Positions 21,680 through 31,760 of a DNA stretch of 64,000 nt are shown piece by piece (the stretch's first letter is position 1; each line of letters begins with the position of its first letter). The notes below the pieces were generated by a model. That model had not been told where the DNA came from and made no database searches. It saw nothing but the letters and a program-made list of their open reading frames with translations. A program made the translations under genes and the position numbers. Source of the DNA: Prorocentrum cordatum (lineage: Eukaryota > Sar > Dinophyceae > Prorocentrales > Prorocentraceae); contig CAUYUJ010014171.1 of assembly GCA_963575745.1 (NCBI GenBank), positions 1,391,005 through 1,455,004 of the forward strand, read 5' to 3'.

Positions 21680-22440
21680 TCAGAGTGTCTGATCATCAGG
21701 GCGGGCTCGGTGTTCGGCGATCTCGGCGATTGCGGCAGCAGCAGTATTCACAAGGATCAGCCACTTTGGATAATGCCTTTGGACGACAGCTGTACTGTAC
21801 CAGCTAACAGGGATTCGCAAACAATGAATCTGAGACCAGCCGCTGTTTTTTTCAATCGTGGCCGATGTTGGCGTAGACGTTTGTACCTGGGCCTGGCGCA
21901 TTCTTGAACTCGTCCTGATACCATCCATGGCCTTCCACTCTTGCCCAAATGTGAGATTCTGGACGGCTGGATTTCGCAGCTGGGTCTTCAGCCACGACAA
22001 ATCCGTCACCTACTCCGCGAAGACCGGGCAGTAAAGACTCCCTGCCCGCTTGCAAACCCAAGCGAAAACAGTGGGATGTCTCGTGTGCCTTCTCCAGCAG
22101 CGCCTCTGGTGAATTCATTGATCTTGTCTCCACACAGCCAGTCGCCCGTCACGGTGGGCAATGGCGCCGATACCCAAGATTGTGGCAGCAGTTCCCTTAG
22201 CCCAGGACCGTCAGCTGACTCGAACTGCGTGTAAGCCTCGACTACGAGGAACTCGGTCTTCTCGTAGGCTGTTGAGCCAACGTTCGCCTCGCAGCTCCAG
22301 CACCTTTGGGAGGGCGACTCGGGTTCCTTGCCACATCTCGCACAGTCGATTGCGGTGCTCACGAGGCCAAGTCGTTCCTGTCGCCACCGCCGTCATCAAC
22401 TCTGCCAGTCTGTGTCCGTGTGGTGTGTCAATCATTGCCG
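21680..22440 (-). pseudogene. Relic of a LINE ORF2 C-terminal region
   Basis: Read from 22440 downwards. One frame gives ATGTTWPREHRNRL (about 22385-22345), and the next gives CARCGKEPESPSQRCWSCEAN (about 22345-22280), a Cys-rich block like CPRCG...E(S/T)xxHRxWxC found after the RT in dinoflagellate LINEs (from memory). LRELLPQSW follows near 22190. The His normally in HRxW has become Gln. Remaining frames to 21680 are short and shifted. No RT catalytic motif is present, so this is a short 3' fragment. Confidence 0.4.
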
Positions 22441-22705
22441 CACGAGAGCAATGAATCTACGACTCCATGTTGTCTCCTTCCTCCGGAACCACAACATTGT
22501 TTGCTGGCTGTGGCCCAGCACATCTTCTCACGATCCTTTTTGAACTTCTCTGTTCAAGTCACGAGAGAGATCAACACCCCTGTTTTTAACAACATTGTTG
22601 TCACTTCACGTATCCCCACTAGCCCATCCAGAAACGATGTCCAGGGGAGTTGAATTGATCAGGGAAGTGGGGGAGCATGCAGAAGAACATAGGGCGGGGA
22701 AAGCC
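22441..22705. other. No gene seen
   Basis: Unique-looking sequence of mixed composition without a recognised domain. Confidence 0.5.
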
Positions 22706-22825
22706 GTCCGATACCGCAAGAGGAGGAGGATGGTGGTGTAGAAGGAGGAGGAGGGTGATGAGGAGGAAGGAGGAAGAGACCGTGGACAAGGAGGAGGAGG
22801 AGGAGGAGGAGGAGGAGAACGAGCA
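22706..22825. repeat. GGA-rich purine tract
   Basis: GGAGGAGG units run immediately upstream of the third TTGGGGCC repeat locus. Confidence 0.9.
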
Positions 22826-22829
22826 TCTT

Positions 22830-23460
22830 GGCGAGGCGAGCCCAGGGGCTTCTTTGCGCGCCTTGGGTGCCTCGGAGATCCTCTTGAGGCCTCTTAGGGG
22901 GCATTTTGGGAGGCTCTTGGATGCCTCTTGGGCGCCTCTTGGGGCTGTCTAGGCGCATCTTCGGGCCCTCTTGGGGCGCCCTTAAGAGTTTTAGGGGCAC
23001 TCTTGGGGCCATCTTGGAGGACATCGATCAAACAAGAGGTGTTCCTCAATTCCCGCCCCCCCTTGGGAGCCCCAAAAGTAGCCTCTTGGGGCGTTCTTGG
23101 GGCGCTCTTGGAGCGCTCTTGGGCGCCATGGGGCCGTCTTGGGGCTCTCTTGGGTCTCTCCCGGGGCCCTCTTGGGCCATATTGGAGCCATCTTGAGGCC
23201 TCGAATGGCCATCGGAAGTGAAACGGCGAGAAAGCAAACACATTGGTTTTCCTCAGGGGTTGGAAGGATTGTGGCTTCTTCGGGGCCTCCTTGGGGAGCT
23301 CTTTGGCAACTTGGAGCCGTCTTAGAACGGTCTTGGGGCCTTTTGGAGCATCTTTGGGGCCATCTGGAGGCATCTCTGGATATCTTGAGCCATCTTGAAG
23401 CTCATCTTGGGCTCTCCGAGGCGCTCTTGGAGCGATATTGGGCCATCTTGGACGCCCGAG
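22830..23460. repeat. Dispersed CTTGGGGCC-type repeat, locus 3
   Basis: Units of 10-12 bases (CTCTTGGGG, CATCTTGGGG, CTTGGAGCC) recur on the plus strand. The array is interrupted at about 23025-23075 and 23205-23270 by AT-richer pieces; the latter contains GAAAGCAAACACATTGG, similar in style to the interruption of locus 2. Confidence 0.85.
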
Positions 23461-25119
23461 ACCCTTGGGACTCCCCGTCCAGGTCCAAGGGAGGGGTTAG
23501 GGGGAGGGGTGAACCCCTCCCCGAAGGGGAAGAGGGGCAGATGGAAGACAAGACACCCTATACCACCTACGCCCTAAGGGCTGGTGGGATTGCTGGTGAG
23601 AAATTCCAATCGACTACGGTGCCGTCTGCTATTGGACGTCTCGACGAGTCCGTCGAGTTTGGGGCCCAGCCCGTCTCTAACAAACAGCAGATGGCAGCCC
23701 CTATGGGGCTTGTGATGTTCCTCGGCTTGTTCTGAATTCCCATGTCGCGAAACTTCTGAATTGCTTTCGGCCAAGCCATGAGACGTGCAGAGTTAAATCA
23801 GCTTCTTCGTGAGCCCACATCCGAAACTAAAGCTGCAGACACTCAGTAGCTAGCTCCTGGATTTCCTTTTCTCCCTGGAGCGCAAGCGACGCGGTGAGAC
23901 ACCCGCCGACAGAGGAAGAAACACATGCATGACCATGGCGGCGTCGATGTATTTTGACTACATGCCCAGCCGCGCCATGTATTTGATGCGCGTACGAACC
24001 AACAGCATACGGTCCTTGGCGCTCGTATTGGATGTGATGCGGGAGTTTCTGGTTGCTTTGACGTGATTGGCAATGTTGGCACCCATGTTTGCTGACTTCT
24101 CCGTGTGTTGATGTCGAACAGCTTTGGCAAGACGCCGACATCCAGTCGGATACCCGAGTTTGTGCCTCCACCGTGAAACCTGCGCCATGAATTTAGCATC
24201 CTCCGTGTGCGTGCATCGTACTATTTGCTTTATTGCACTATGCAACGTCCGCTTCTGCAATGCTCCACAAGTGTCGTCGGTGATATTACTTAGAGCTGCC
24301 GAATCTTACTCCTTGATCCCTTGGTGCTCTGGGCCAAATCGTCTATCCAGAGTCGATGAGGGAACGAGTGGTGCATTGTTGTGTATTTTGTTGGGCAGCA
24401 AACCAGCGCGTTCATTCTGGCGAAACGGGCTCTGGATTTTGGACCCTGGGCAATCCTTCGAGTTGGGCGCAGCGGGGCTGAGAACGCTCTTGCCTGACGA
24501 AGGGCGCGAGGGGTGGGCGGGTTGCTGAACTTCCGAGGAAACCAAAGGATCGTCGGCGAAATCCCGATTTGAATGCCCCTTCGACGCGCAGGTCCCATGT
24601 CGCAGCATCGTAGAACTCCCTGCCGTCAAGAGGTCCATTCTTCAATTAACAGGGAAGGGGGAGGAGGGAGGATCGGATCGGATCGGATCGACTCGGCAGG
24701 AGGACGCGTCAAGCATCTCAGCGCCGTCTGGGGCGCGCCCGTACGGCGCGCCACAAGGAGGAGTAAAACTCAAAAACAGTTTCTGAGCATGCAGTCTGGA
24801 GCTGCATGCTCTAAAAAGCCACCACGATCCCCAACCTGCCACCCGCTTGAGGCCTCGCTGAGGCCTCACGGATCAGTGTCCGGCAAAAAGAGAGAAAGAA
24901 ACACTAAACCTGCAGGCTCCTCCTCCTCCTCATCCTCCCATACCGGCCTTGCGGCACTCGAAATTCTGGAAGGCATGGCGGAGGAGGGCCTGCCGCGGTC
25001 GCTGGCCTGCGGTGTAACCTGCTGACCCCTCCGTACCCAACTACCCTCCTCATGCCCCAAATTAGGTGATCTGTCTGTCGGCCGAGAAGCTTATTGAAAC
25101 ATTTCATGCTGCAGCCACG
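23461..25119. other. No assignable gene
   Basis: A minus-strand frame at 24260-23958 (100 codons, basic, non-repetitive) and two frames overlapping it suggest old coding sequence, but I recognise no domain. A short GATCGGATCGGATCG repeat lies at about 24672-24690. The rest shows nothing I can name. Confidence 0.45.
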
Positions 25120-25191
25120 TGTGTGAAGTGTGTGTGTGTGTGTGCGTGTGTGCGTATCGAATAATAGGGGTCATTGTAGGGCCTTGCGACA

Positions 25192-25719
25192 TTATTGGCT
25201 TGGAACTAGCCAATATCTTATGTCATTGGGCCCGTACGTGGCTGCTGCTGCTATCACTGCTGGTGTCCCCCGCGCTGGCCTTGTAGCCAGCTCTGGGAAT
25301 AAAACTCCTTGCTCTGGCAATGCAATGCGCATTTGTTCCTGCCTTTTTGCCTTGCGGCGAACAGCTGCCTCTTTCCTGTTGCGCTCAATGCGTTCACGCA
25401 GCTCCACAGTGAGGAGGGGAGGACGAGGAGGAGGAGGAGGTGGGGTTGACTGGGATGCAACTCTTGCCTCCAAATGTTGAGACCCAGTGGAGGTGTGCTC
25501 CTCAGATGGCGGATCTCCCTGCCCAAGACTCTCCTCATTGGGGTGTAAGATGCCTCGCAATCTGCTGAACGCAGTGGGTTTTCTGCTTTTCTTGGCAATG
25601 GCGAAATCTGGCCCGTACAGCGGGCGGCCGCTTTCAGCGTCAAATAGCGATGGCACAAACAACTGTAACAATGAGGGGTCTGGTGGGTCGGGTTCCATGT
25701 ATGTGTCTAGATCCGCTGC
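25192..25719 (-). pseudogene. LINE-1 ORF2 C-terminal charged tail
   Basis: This continues the methyltransferase-like frame to the stop at 25194-25192. It contains an acidic Asp/Pro/Glu segment, polyproline near 25440, and a basic helix with RERIERNRKEAAVRRKAKR (about 25395-25340), which could contact nucleic acid. No domain name can be given. The remainder to 25120 is untranslated 3' sequence with the CA-rich tail. Confidence 0.55.
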
Positions 25720-26480
25720 TAGTAAAACATGGTCTATCATTGCTCTACCTATTGCACTGCACATGCTGGCTGGGTACACTTTCTTGGCTGCCGTGCGAAA
25801 CTCTCCCGACTCCTTCTTGCCGGTGAGTGTTACATGTGTGCCCCGACGGTGTGAGCAGAGGCCTTTACCTGGGGTGTCTAAAAGATATTCTCTCATCGTG
25901 TGCAGCCTGACAAATAAAATGCCAGTGGGTGCACGTCCGATCTGGCCATGCTCACACTGGTCGAAGATGACAAAATCAGAGGCTGGGGCTGCTCTGACAG
26001 CTTGCAAGGGTCGAAATGACCACGATGGCACTGCCTGCGGTCTCCAGTCCGCGGGTGCTGGATGCTCCATCCACGCTGCAGCTCCGCACCTTAGTGCTGC
26101 GACAAGCAGGCGAACGGTCGCCTGCAGCAGCAGATTCCCAACCTCCAGTTGGAGATGCTGCCTTTGTGTGATGGGAGTGATTCCCCATGGTTGCTGCCAA
26201 CTGCGCAGTGGGGGGGCCTCCTTCCAGCCATCGGGCCGCGCTGAGGGTTTCGCATGGGCCCCCCCCTCCTATGACTGCAATCCGGCCTGCGAGTAGATGA
26301 TTTTCCCACAAGTCGATGGTGGGCGTGTGAGCCAGGCCCCCTCGGACCTCATCAATCACAACATCTAAACTTAAAACCCAAATGTCGAGGTCACTCGTGT
26401 TTGTCTGGTGAGTCACTTCGACAGCATCCTGAATGTCGCCTACTCTGCGGACTCCACTAAACATGTTGACTATAAAAATG
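25720..26480 (-). pseudogene. LINE-1 ORF2: cytosine-5-methyltransferase-like domain
   Basis: In order: IVNMFSGVRRVGD (26472-26434), like motif I (FSGxGG) of C5 methyltransferases; VLSLDV with its Asp about 25 residues later, like motif II; GGGGPCETLSAARW (Pro-Cys near 26257-26252), like the catalytic PCQ motif IV; PLRSWQQPWGITPIT and a GNLLLQ helix; then EHPAPADW (about 26067), like motif VI ENV; DFVIFDQCEHGQIG; and a tail with GLCSHRRGTHVTLTG and KKVYPASMC. A one-base shift in a seven-base G/C run (26211-26217) separates the PC and EHP halves. The family transfers methyl groups to cytosine in DNA; activity of this domain is not known. Retroelement-encoded cytosine methyltransferases are reported in dinoflagellates (from memory). 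The catalytic Cys is present; the usual PPC is GPC here. Confidence 0.65.
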
Positions 26481-27964
26481 GTCCTGCGTCGAAGCGGGCG
26501 GGGGCAGATGTCGGCGAAACTGCCTTGACGCTCCTCTGGGTCGAACGGGAAATCTAGAAACCAGTCAGGAAACTCAGGAGGGGGGGGAGGAGGAGGTACA
26601 GGAGGAGGAGGAGGGGGCTTCCCGACGTAAAAATCATGCTGATCCCTGAGCAACTGTCTGGCCTCGCTCTGAGTATACTTTGCTCGCAATTGTTGTGCCT
26701 CTAGTGGTACGCTGTCGCCTGCAACGCACGGAACGTTCGCAAAGGTGCGAGGCCTACCATGAATTCGATTGTCCTTTCTTTCCTGGGCCTCCTGCTCCTG
26801 CACAAGTGTGCGCTGCTGCTCGTCCATCGGAGGCACATGCCGGACATAATATAACATGCACAATGCGCTGTCGCGTTGTACGTGCTGAAACAACACTGCT
26901 GTGCTTGCATATTGCTTTCCACATGCCAGGCACTTGTTGCCAGACAAGTGTCGCCGTGCAATGTCACTGTACGATGTGTGTGTGCACGGGCAATGTGTGT
27001 GCTTAAACCTACCTGTGACGGAAACGTCCTTGCACAAAAGGGGCACTGGGGATTCGAGAGAGGGGTGGGTGGAGCGGGCTGATCTCGCGCTGGGGGCAGT
27101 CCTGCCTCATGCGCCTTTGCCATGATTGTGCGCTCCCAGTGCTGCGCCCTGACTCGCCTAGTGGCTTCATTTGCGCATGCTTGCGCAGCTGTACGAATGA
27201 TGGCCTGCCATCGACGTGGGGCGGATCGTATAAAAAAACGTCCAGTGTTTAAAGTCGGCCACTGGGGTCGGAAACTCTGTGACTTGATGGGCCGAACGTC
27301 GTAGCCAGTACATGCCATCTTTGACCTGCTCTAGCCACGATGCGGAGTTTGCAGCGCTCTCCGCCACGATTAACGCAAGGAGCACTGACGGAGCCGAATT
27401 CACAATTTGTCCGAAAAGCCTGAGGCGTGCCACTCTTATCTGGACAAGTGTCTCTGGTCGACAGGCCCGAGCCAAGATCTGATCATCGGACGGGGATTCG
27501 GCCGAACATCTGGGGGCATTAAGGCTAACACGATAGATCTTTAAGACGTCCATGTGTATGCGGTGCAAATCGTTTTTATTTAGCCCCCACCATGTTCCTG
27601 CTCCATATAACCTTGCATTCATGATGAGGCTGTCTGCAAGTGCCAAGCGATCTTTTTTCAGGTAGGTCCCGAGCAACTCGAAAAACTTGCCTGGGTGAAG
27701 TAAGTGACGACGAACATGTGTGTTGCTTGTGTGCTTGTTCAGGTGTGAACGATAGCGTGTCGGTGTGTATGGCTCCCAAGTATGGATATTGTCCAACCAC
27801 TTTAAGTTGGGGGCTGCCGTGGACCTTGGGGAGCCTGATGTGCCCATGCATTGCATGCCATATTGTGCGTCGTAATGCTTTGGAACCCTTTGCCGCGTAC
27901 TGTGATTAATACCACAGTTTTTCCCTGCTTGTAATTCACTAACAACCCGCAAGGCGCAAAGCAA
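26480..27964 (-). pseudogene. LINE-1 ORF2: RT thumb and connection, C2H2 zinc fingers, Pro-rich linker
   Basis: The frame from 27964 carries the post-RT thumb and connection (LADSLIMNARLYGAGTW, about 27655-27605). After a shift, 27318-26701 carries a C2H2 finger, CPFCARTFPSQVGLSTHIA then RAH (27045-26980), a likely nucleic-acid contact. After another shift, 27046-25976 carries a second finger-like unit, CLACGKQYASTAVLFQHV (about 26930-26875), and a polyproline linker (about 26620-26570). Zinc fingers between RT and a C-terminal domain occur in several LINE clades. Here they separate RT from the methyltransferase-like domain. Frame breaks near 27300 and 27000. Confidence 0.7.
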
Positions 27965-29979
27965 TTCAATGCTATCGTAGCAAATTCTCGGAACTTCACC
28001 AGGAACACGCTATTGTCAGCTGCGTAATTATACAATGCATCGTCTGCATACTCGATGTAAGCAAACAGATGTAATGCCAACTCAGCTCCTTCAGCCGGAT
28101 TGAGAGTGTCATCATCGTAGTTCGGCAAAGGGGTAGCTACACCTGCTTCTATCAATCTGACGATTGCCATGTTTGACACCTCAGAGATAATGAAGAGAAA
28201 AATTGCGTCGCCAAGAGGTAGGCCAGGTCGCGTCCCCTTGAACGTTAAGGCCAAGCGAGCAGCGCCAGGTAAAACAAACCACGCATCTCTGTAGGCTTCT
28301 TCCAACAGGGCTAAGTAGTGTCCGTCCAGTCCCTGCGTATGCAGGGAGGGCAGGCCACGTAATCGTTGCTCGAGCTCTACAACTGCAGACGGTGGAAGAC
28401 CTGCCTTCAGGACTAGCTGTGCGTCGGTCCAAGGTTGTCTTCATGACCAGCTCGCGTATGCTAGAGTAAAAGGCCGTCATGACATCGACAAACAACTGTG
28501 CACACGTAATGCCTCGTTTGACACTGGGGTTGGAGTATGCTTTGCCAATGATTGAAACAGCCTGGCCGCAAGCATTGCCATGGGGGTTCCTCTTCCAGGC
28601 AATGACCCGTATTGGCTGGATCCTGCAAATGTTGTCGTCGTCGGTGCAAGACTGCGCCGTAGAAATGAGTGATACTTCTTGGAGGTGTGAGCTGCCATTA
28701 GTATTGATCTTGCGGATGAGCAAGCGCTTGACTCGGATAATGTCTTGGGTATTTGTTGCAACAGCCCACCTTTCCATTGCATAGGCTCGCAACACAACAT
28801 TACTGTCTTGAAGACGAGCGGGAAATATAATGGAGCCAACTCTGTCGCAAACGCACGAATGAAGTCTCCTGTTTGGCCGTCTAGGCCTGCTGCACCGTGG
28901 CCCGTCGTAGCCACTGCCTTCTCATACTGATAATAGGTCGGGCAGTTGTGCAGCTTGAGCTGGTGCTTCGGCACTTTGACAATGTCGCGTAGTACTGTGT
29001 CTGCTGTGTCTGGCGTGATGGCTGCAGCGTGTTCCTGCTGTGCGAAATACTCCGTCCAACGTTCGTGGATGTCTAAGGGCGTCGTGGCCAACTCAGCGTT
29101 GGCACGTTCCACTGCGGGATAGATGGCACGCTTCACTTTTTTCCGCCCACCAACTCCCATGGAGCGTGACGTAGCAAATGCTGATGCAAAACGTCGGCCC
29201 TGATAGTCATCCACCAACCGTTGTGCTAGTTTGTGTGCATGCTGGCCTGCGTCGGCGTTTGTGAGTAAATGTCCGTACCACGCATACGGATGCAGTAGTA
29301 TGTGAAACAATGCGGTGAAACGTTGGGCTAAAATGCTTACGGATTTCCACATCCAGGTTTCTTCACCGGGCTCTCCTTCCAGGGGTAATTGCCTATCATC
29401 GAAAAATCGGACGAACGCTTCGTACGAGCACAGGGGAAACTCACCTGGAAGGGTCGTGGCCTGATATACTGCCAGTCGATATCCAGCAGATTCATGAACA
29501 ACCTGATGTAGATCATTTACTACCCCACAATACTTGTTGCATGATGTGAGTGAACTGAGACATGACGACTGGCCGTACGCGTGTGTATAGCTACTGAGCC
29601 GTCGTACTTCTTGCGCCACACGATGCCATGCAAGTATGTACATGTACAACTTGACCTTCTTAAACTCGTCTAGTATTGCCCCCATTCGCCGTCGAGCAAC
29701 GGCCTTGACCTGTAATGCTCCTTGGTTGAATTCGAAACCCATCCCTGGTATGGCGTGGGCGCCTGAACTAGATTCTCCTGGGTAACCCTCAAAACATGGT
29801 CGTTCAACGCCTGACAATGCTGCGAGGGGGGAGTGTTCCAGGCCGGCCTGGGGGAGATCCTGGGCGAGTTTTCTTTGTACCGTGGCCCGAACCTCGGGGC
29901 CCTGAGGGGGCCTGGGACATATTCTGGGTCTGGCCGGGGAGAAGGAGGAGGGTGACTTAAGACAGGGAACAGTACACAT
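27795..29979 (-). pseudogene. LINE-1 reverse transcriptase
   Basis: RT fingers begin with GAAGLDGQTGDFI and QIPK in the frame ending at 28477; ILMAAHTSKKYHSFLRRSL belongs to the same part. A shift near 28540 brings motif A, LFVDVMTAFYSSI (catalytic Asp at 28486-28484). A second shift brings motif B, FKGTRPGLPLGD, and motif C, YADD (28050-28039). GLLVNYKQGKT follows. All three catalytic Asp residues are intact; the breaks are two or three small indels. It copies the element RNA primed on nicked target DNA. A long linker (29980-29200) with aromatic residues joins it to the endonuclease; no domain is recognised there. Confidence 0.85.
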
Positions 29980-31760
29980 GATGCCCACCGCGTCATGATC
30001 TTGCTGCCACTGAACCGCAGCATCTATTGTCACGTCCACGCCTGACCACGTCACAGAATCCAACTGGCTCTGATGGATCGCGATATAGTCGATCCTCTTT
30101 GCTGCTTTAATTGAACCCGGGGAGGTCCACGTGGCAGAGATGCTAGACATTTTGGCGAAGGTGGCAGGGATGCAAAGGTCCTGTCAAGTAAGGAATCGGT
30201 GAAACCTGGCACCATTTGGATTCTCCTGCTCAGCCCCAACTGGGCCGATAGCCTTTGACTGCTGCGAGCCTACCGCTGCGTTGGCGTCGCAAAGCACGAT
30301 GGGCATGGCATCTGGCTGTAGATGTTTCTTATAAAGCCTGTTGGTGTCCGCCCACCATCTCTCGATTTCTGCGGGAGGCCGTCGGCTGTGAGGTGCATGC
30401 AGAATAAATACATTGATCTTGTGTCTGTCCGTCTGGATTGTCGCGAACATGCGTGTAGGTGAGACAAGACAGACTGCCACTTGCCTCGGATTGGCGAAGA
30501 CATGCTGAAACGGATGAAGCAACTTCGTCTGCACCCAAAGAGAACACCCGTGCGTCCTCATCTGTGTGCCTGGGGAATGAAATACTGAATATGGCCCTAC
30601 TGTCGTTACTGAACGTGTTCTCATTCTAGTTTCTGCCATCCCAATAATCTGGTAGCCCGCCCTGGAAAACTGATCCGCTAGCATGGTCATACGTCCCCGC
30701 ATACGTAACCCTGCCCACAGCCCCTTGCTTTTCGATGAGTGAGGTCGTAGGGTGAGGACGTTGAGGAAGGCCGCTCGGAGAGGTAGGGGGGCCGAACTAT
30801 GCTTACTGGGCTTGGACATCACGTCGGTAAAATATGTGCCCACGCTTGCAACTGAGGGAGGTGAGGGAGTAGATGGCGAACTTATCACAAGCCTTGCTTG
30901 TGCTTCATGGTGTGCAAGCGGCGGAAACTGAGCACGTGCGTCGCTCGGCATTGGCTCCAACCATGCCCACTGCAACGACTCAGCCTGCGAAATCACTTTG
31001 CTTAATATATCCTGTTCTGGTGGACAAGCTAGGCCTAGGGATGCCAATGCTGCAAGTGTATTTGCCAATTCATTGGCTGGATGTCCTGTATGTGCTGAAA
31101 CATGTTCGTGTGAAACGTGCCTTGCATACCCAGCACGCGTACTTATATGTGTTAGCGCCCTTAAGGTAGTACCAATACCAAGTACGTCACTGTGGGTATG
31201 TGCTAGAAATTGAGTGGCCCTGATAGCTGAGGTGGAATCCGACCAATAGGTAATGTTATACACATCACTTTGTATGGCCCATAATGTTGCCCAGGATAGT
31301 GCCACACATTCTGTGTATAGACTAGCTTTATCCCGGGGTAACCGCTCCAACACTTCATCCGAGATTCTATCGGACATGTACCCGATGAGTGAAAAAGATC
31401 CGTCCACATGTTCTCCAATGAGAACCATGGCCCATGCTGGCGGTGACACATTCGACACTTGTCCACCTGTGCCGTCCGTATACACGTGAACTTGCAGTAT
31501 GTTGGACGATGGAGTAGGAGAGAGGGTGTTGAGGTACTCAGAGGTCTCGGGGGTCCAGAAGGAGTCGAGGTAGGCACTGCAATGTGATATTGTCCATTCC
31601 CATGGCTGTCGTAGCTGATGTGCGAGGTCACGATCGTTGACGAACCTGCAGTAGACAGAGTCCTTAGTCTGCTGGGAGGGAGAAGGAACCTTAGCTGAGG
31701 GAGAGGGGTCGGGGGAAGAGGGATCTCGATCCTGACCTCGCTGCGACCGTCACTCGACAA
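29980..31760 (-). pseudogene. LINE-1 ORF2 N-terminal part: RNase H then AP-endonuclease
   Basis: After a frame shift near 31490 the main frame (31485 onward) begins MYTDGTGG. RNase H acidic residues: Asp4, Glu59 (LYTEC), Asp83 (WSDSTSAI). The HVSAHTGHPANELAN block places Asn142 where the fourth Asp is expected. RNase H degrades the RNA strand of RNA-DNA hybrids. The AP-endonuclease follows: LNVLTL (Asn242), GMAETRM (Glu285), LHAPHS (His363), LCDANAAVGS (Asp400, Asn402), and, after an in-frame TGA at 30186-30184, KRIDYIAIH and DHDAV (His at about 29997). It would nick target DNA for priming. All endonuclease residues are present, so only the TGA interrupts it. RNase H placed before the endonuclease is unlike the C-terminal position in the R1/I-type LINEs. 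Confidence 0.8.

Noticed and set aside
23380-23410. CTTGAGCCATCTTG as a possible spliced-leader relic (reverse orientation)
   Set aside because: Matches only part of the dinoflagellate spliced leader and is explained by the CATCTTGGAGCC repeat units around it.
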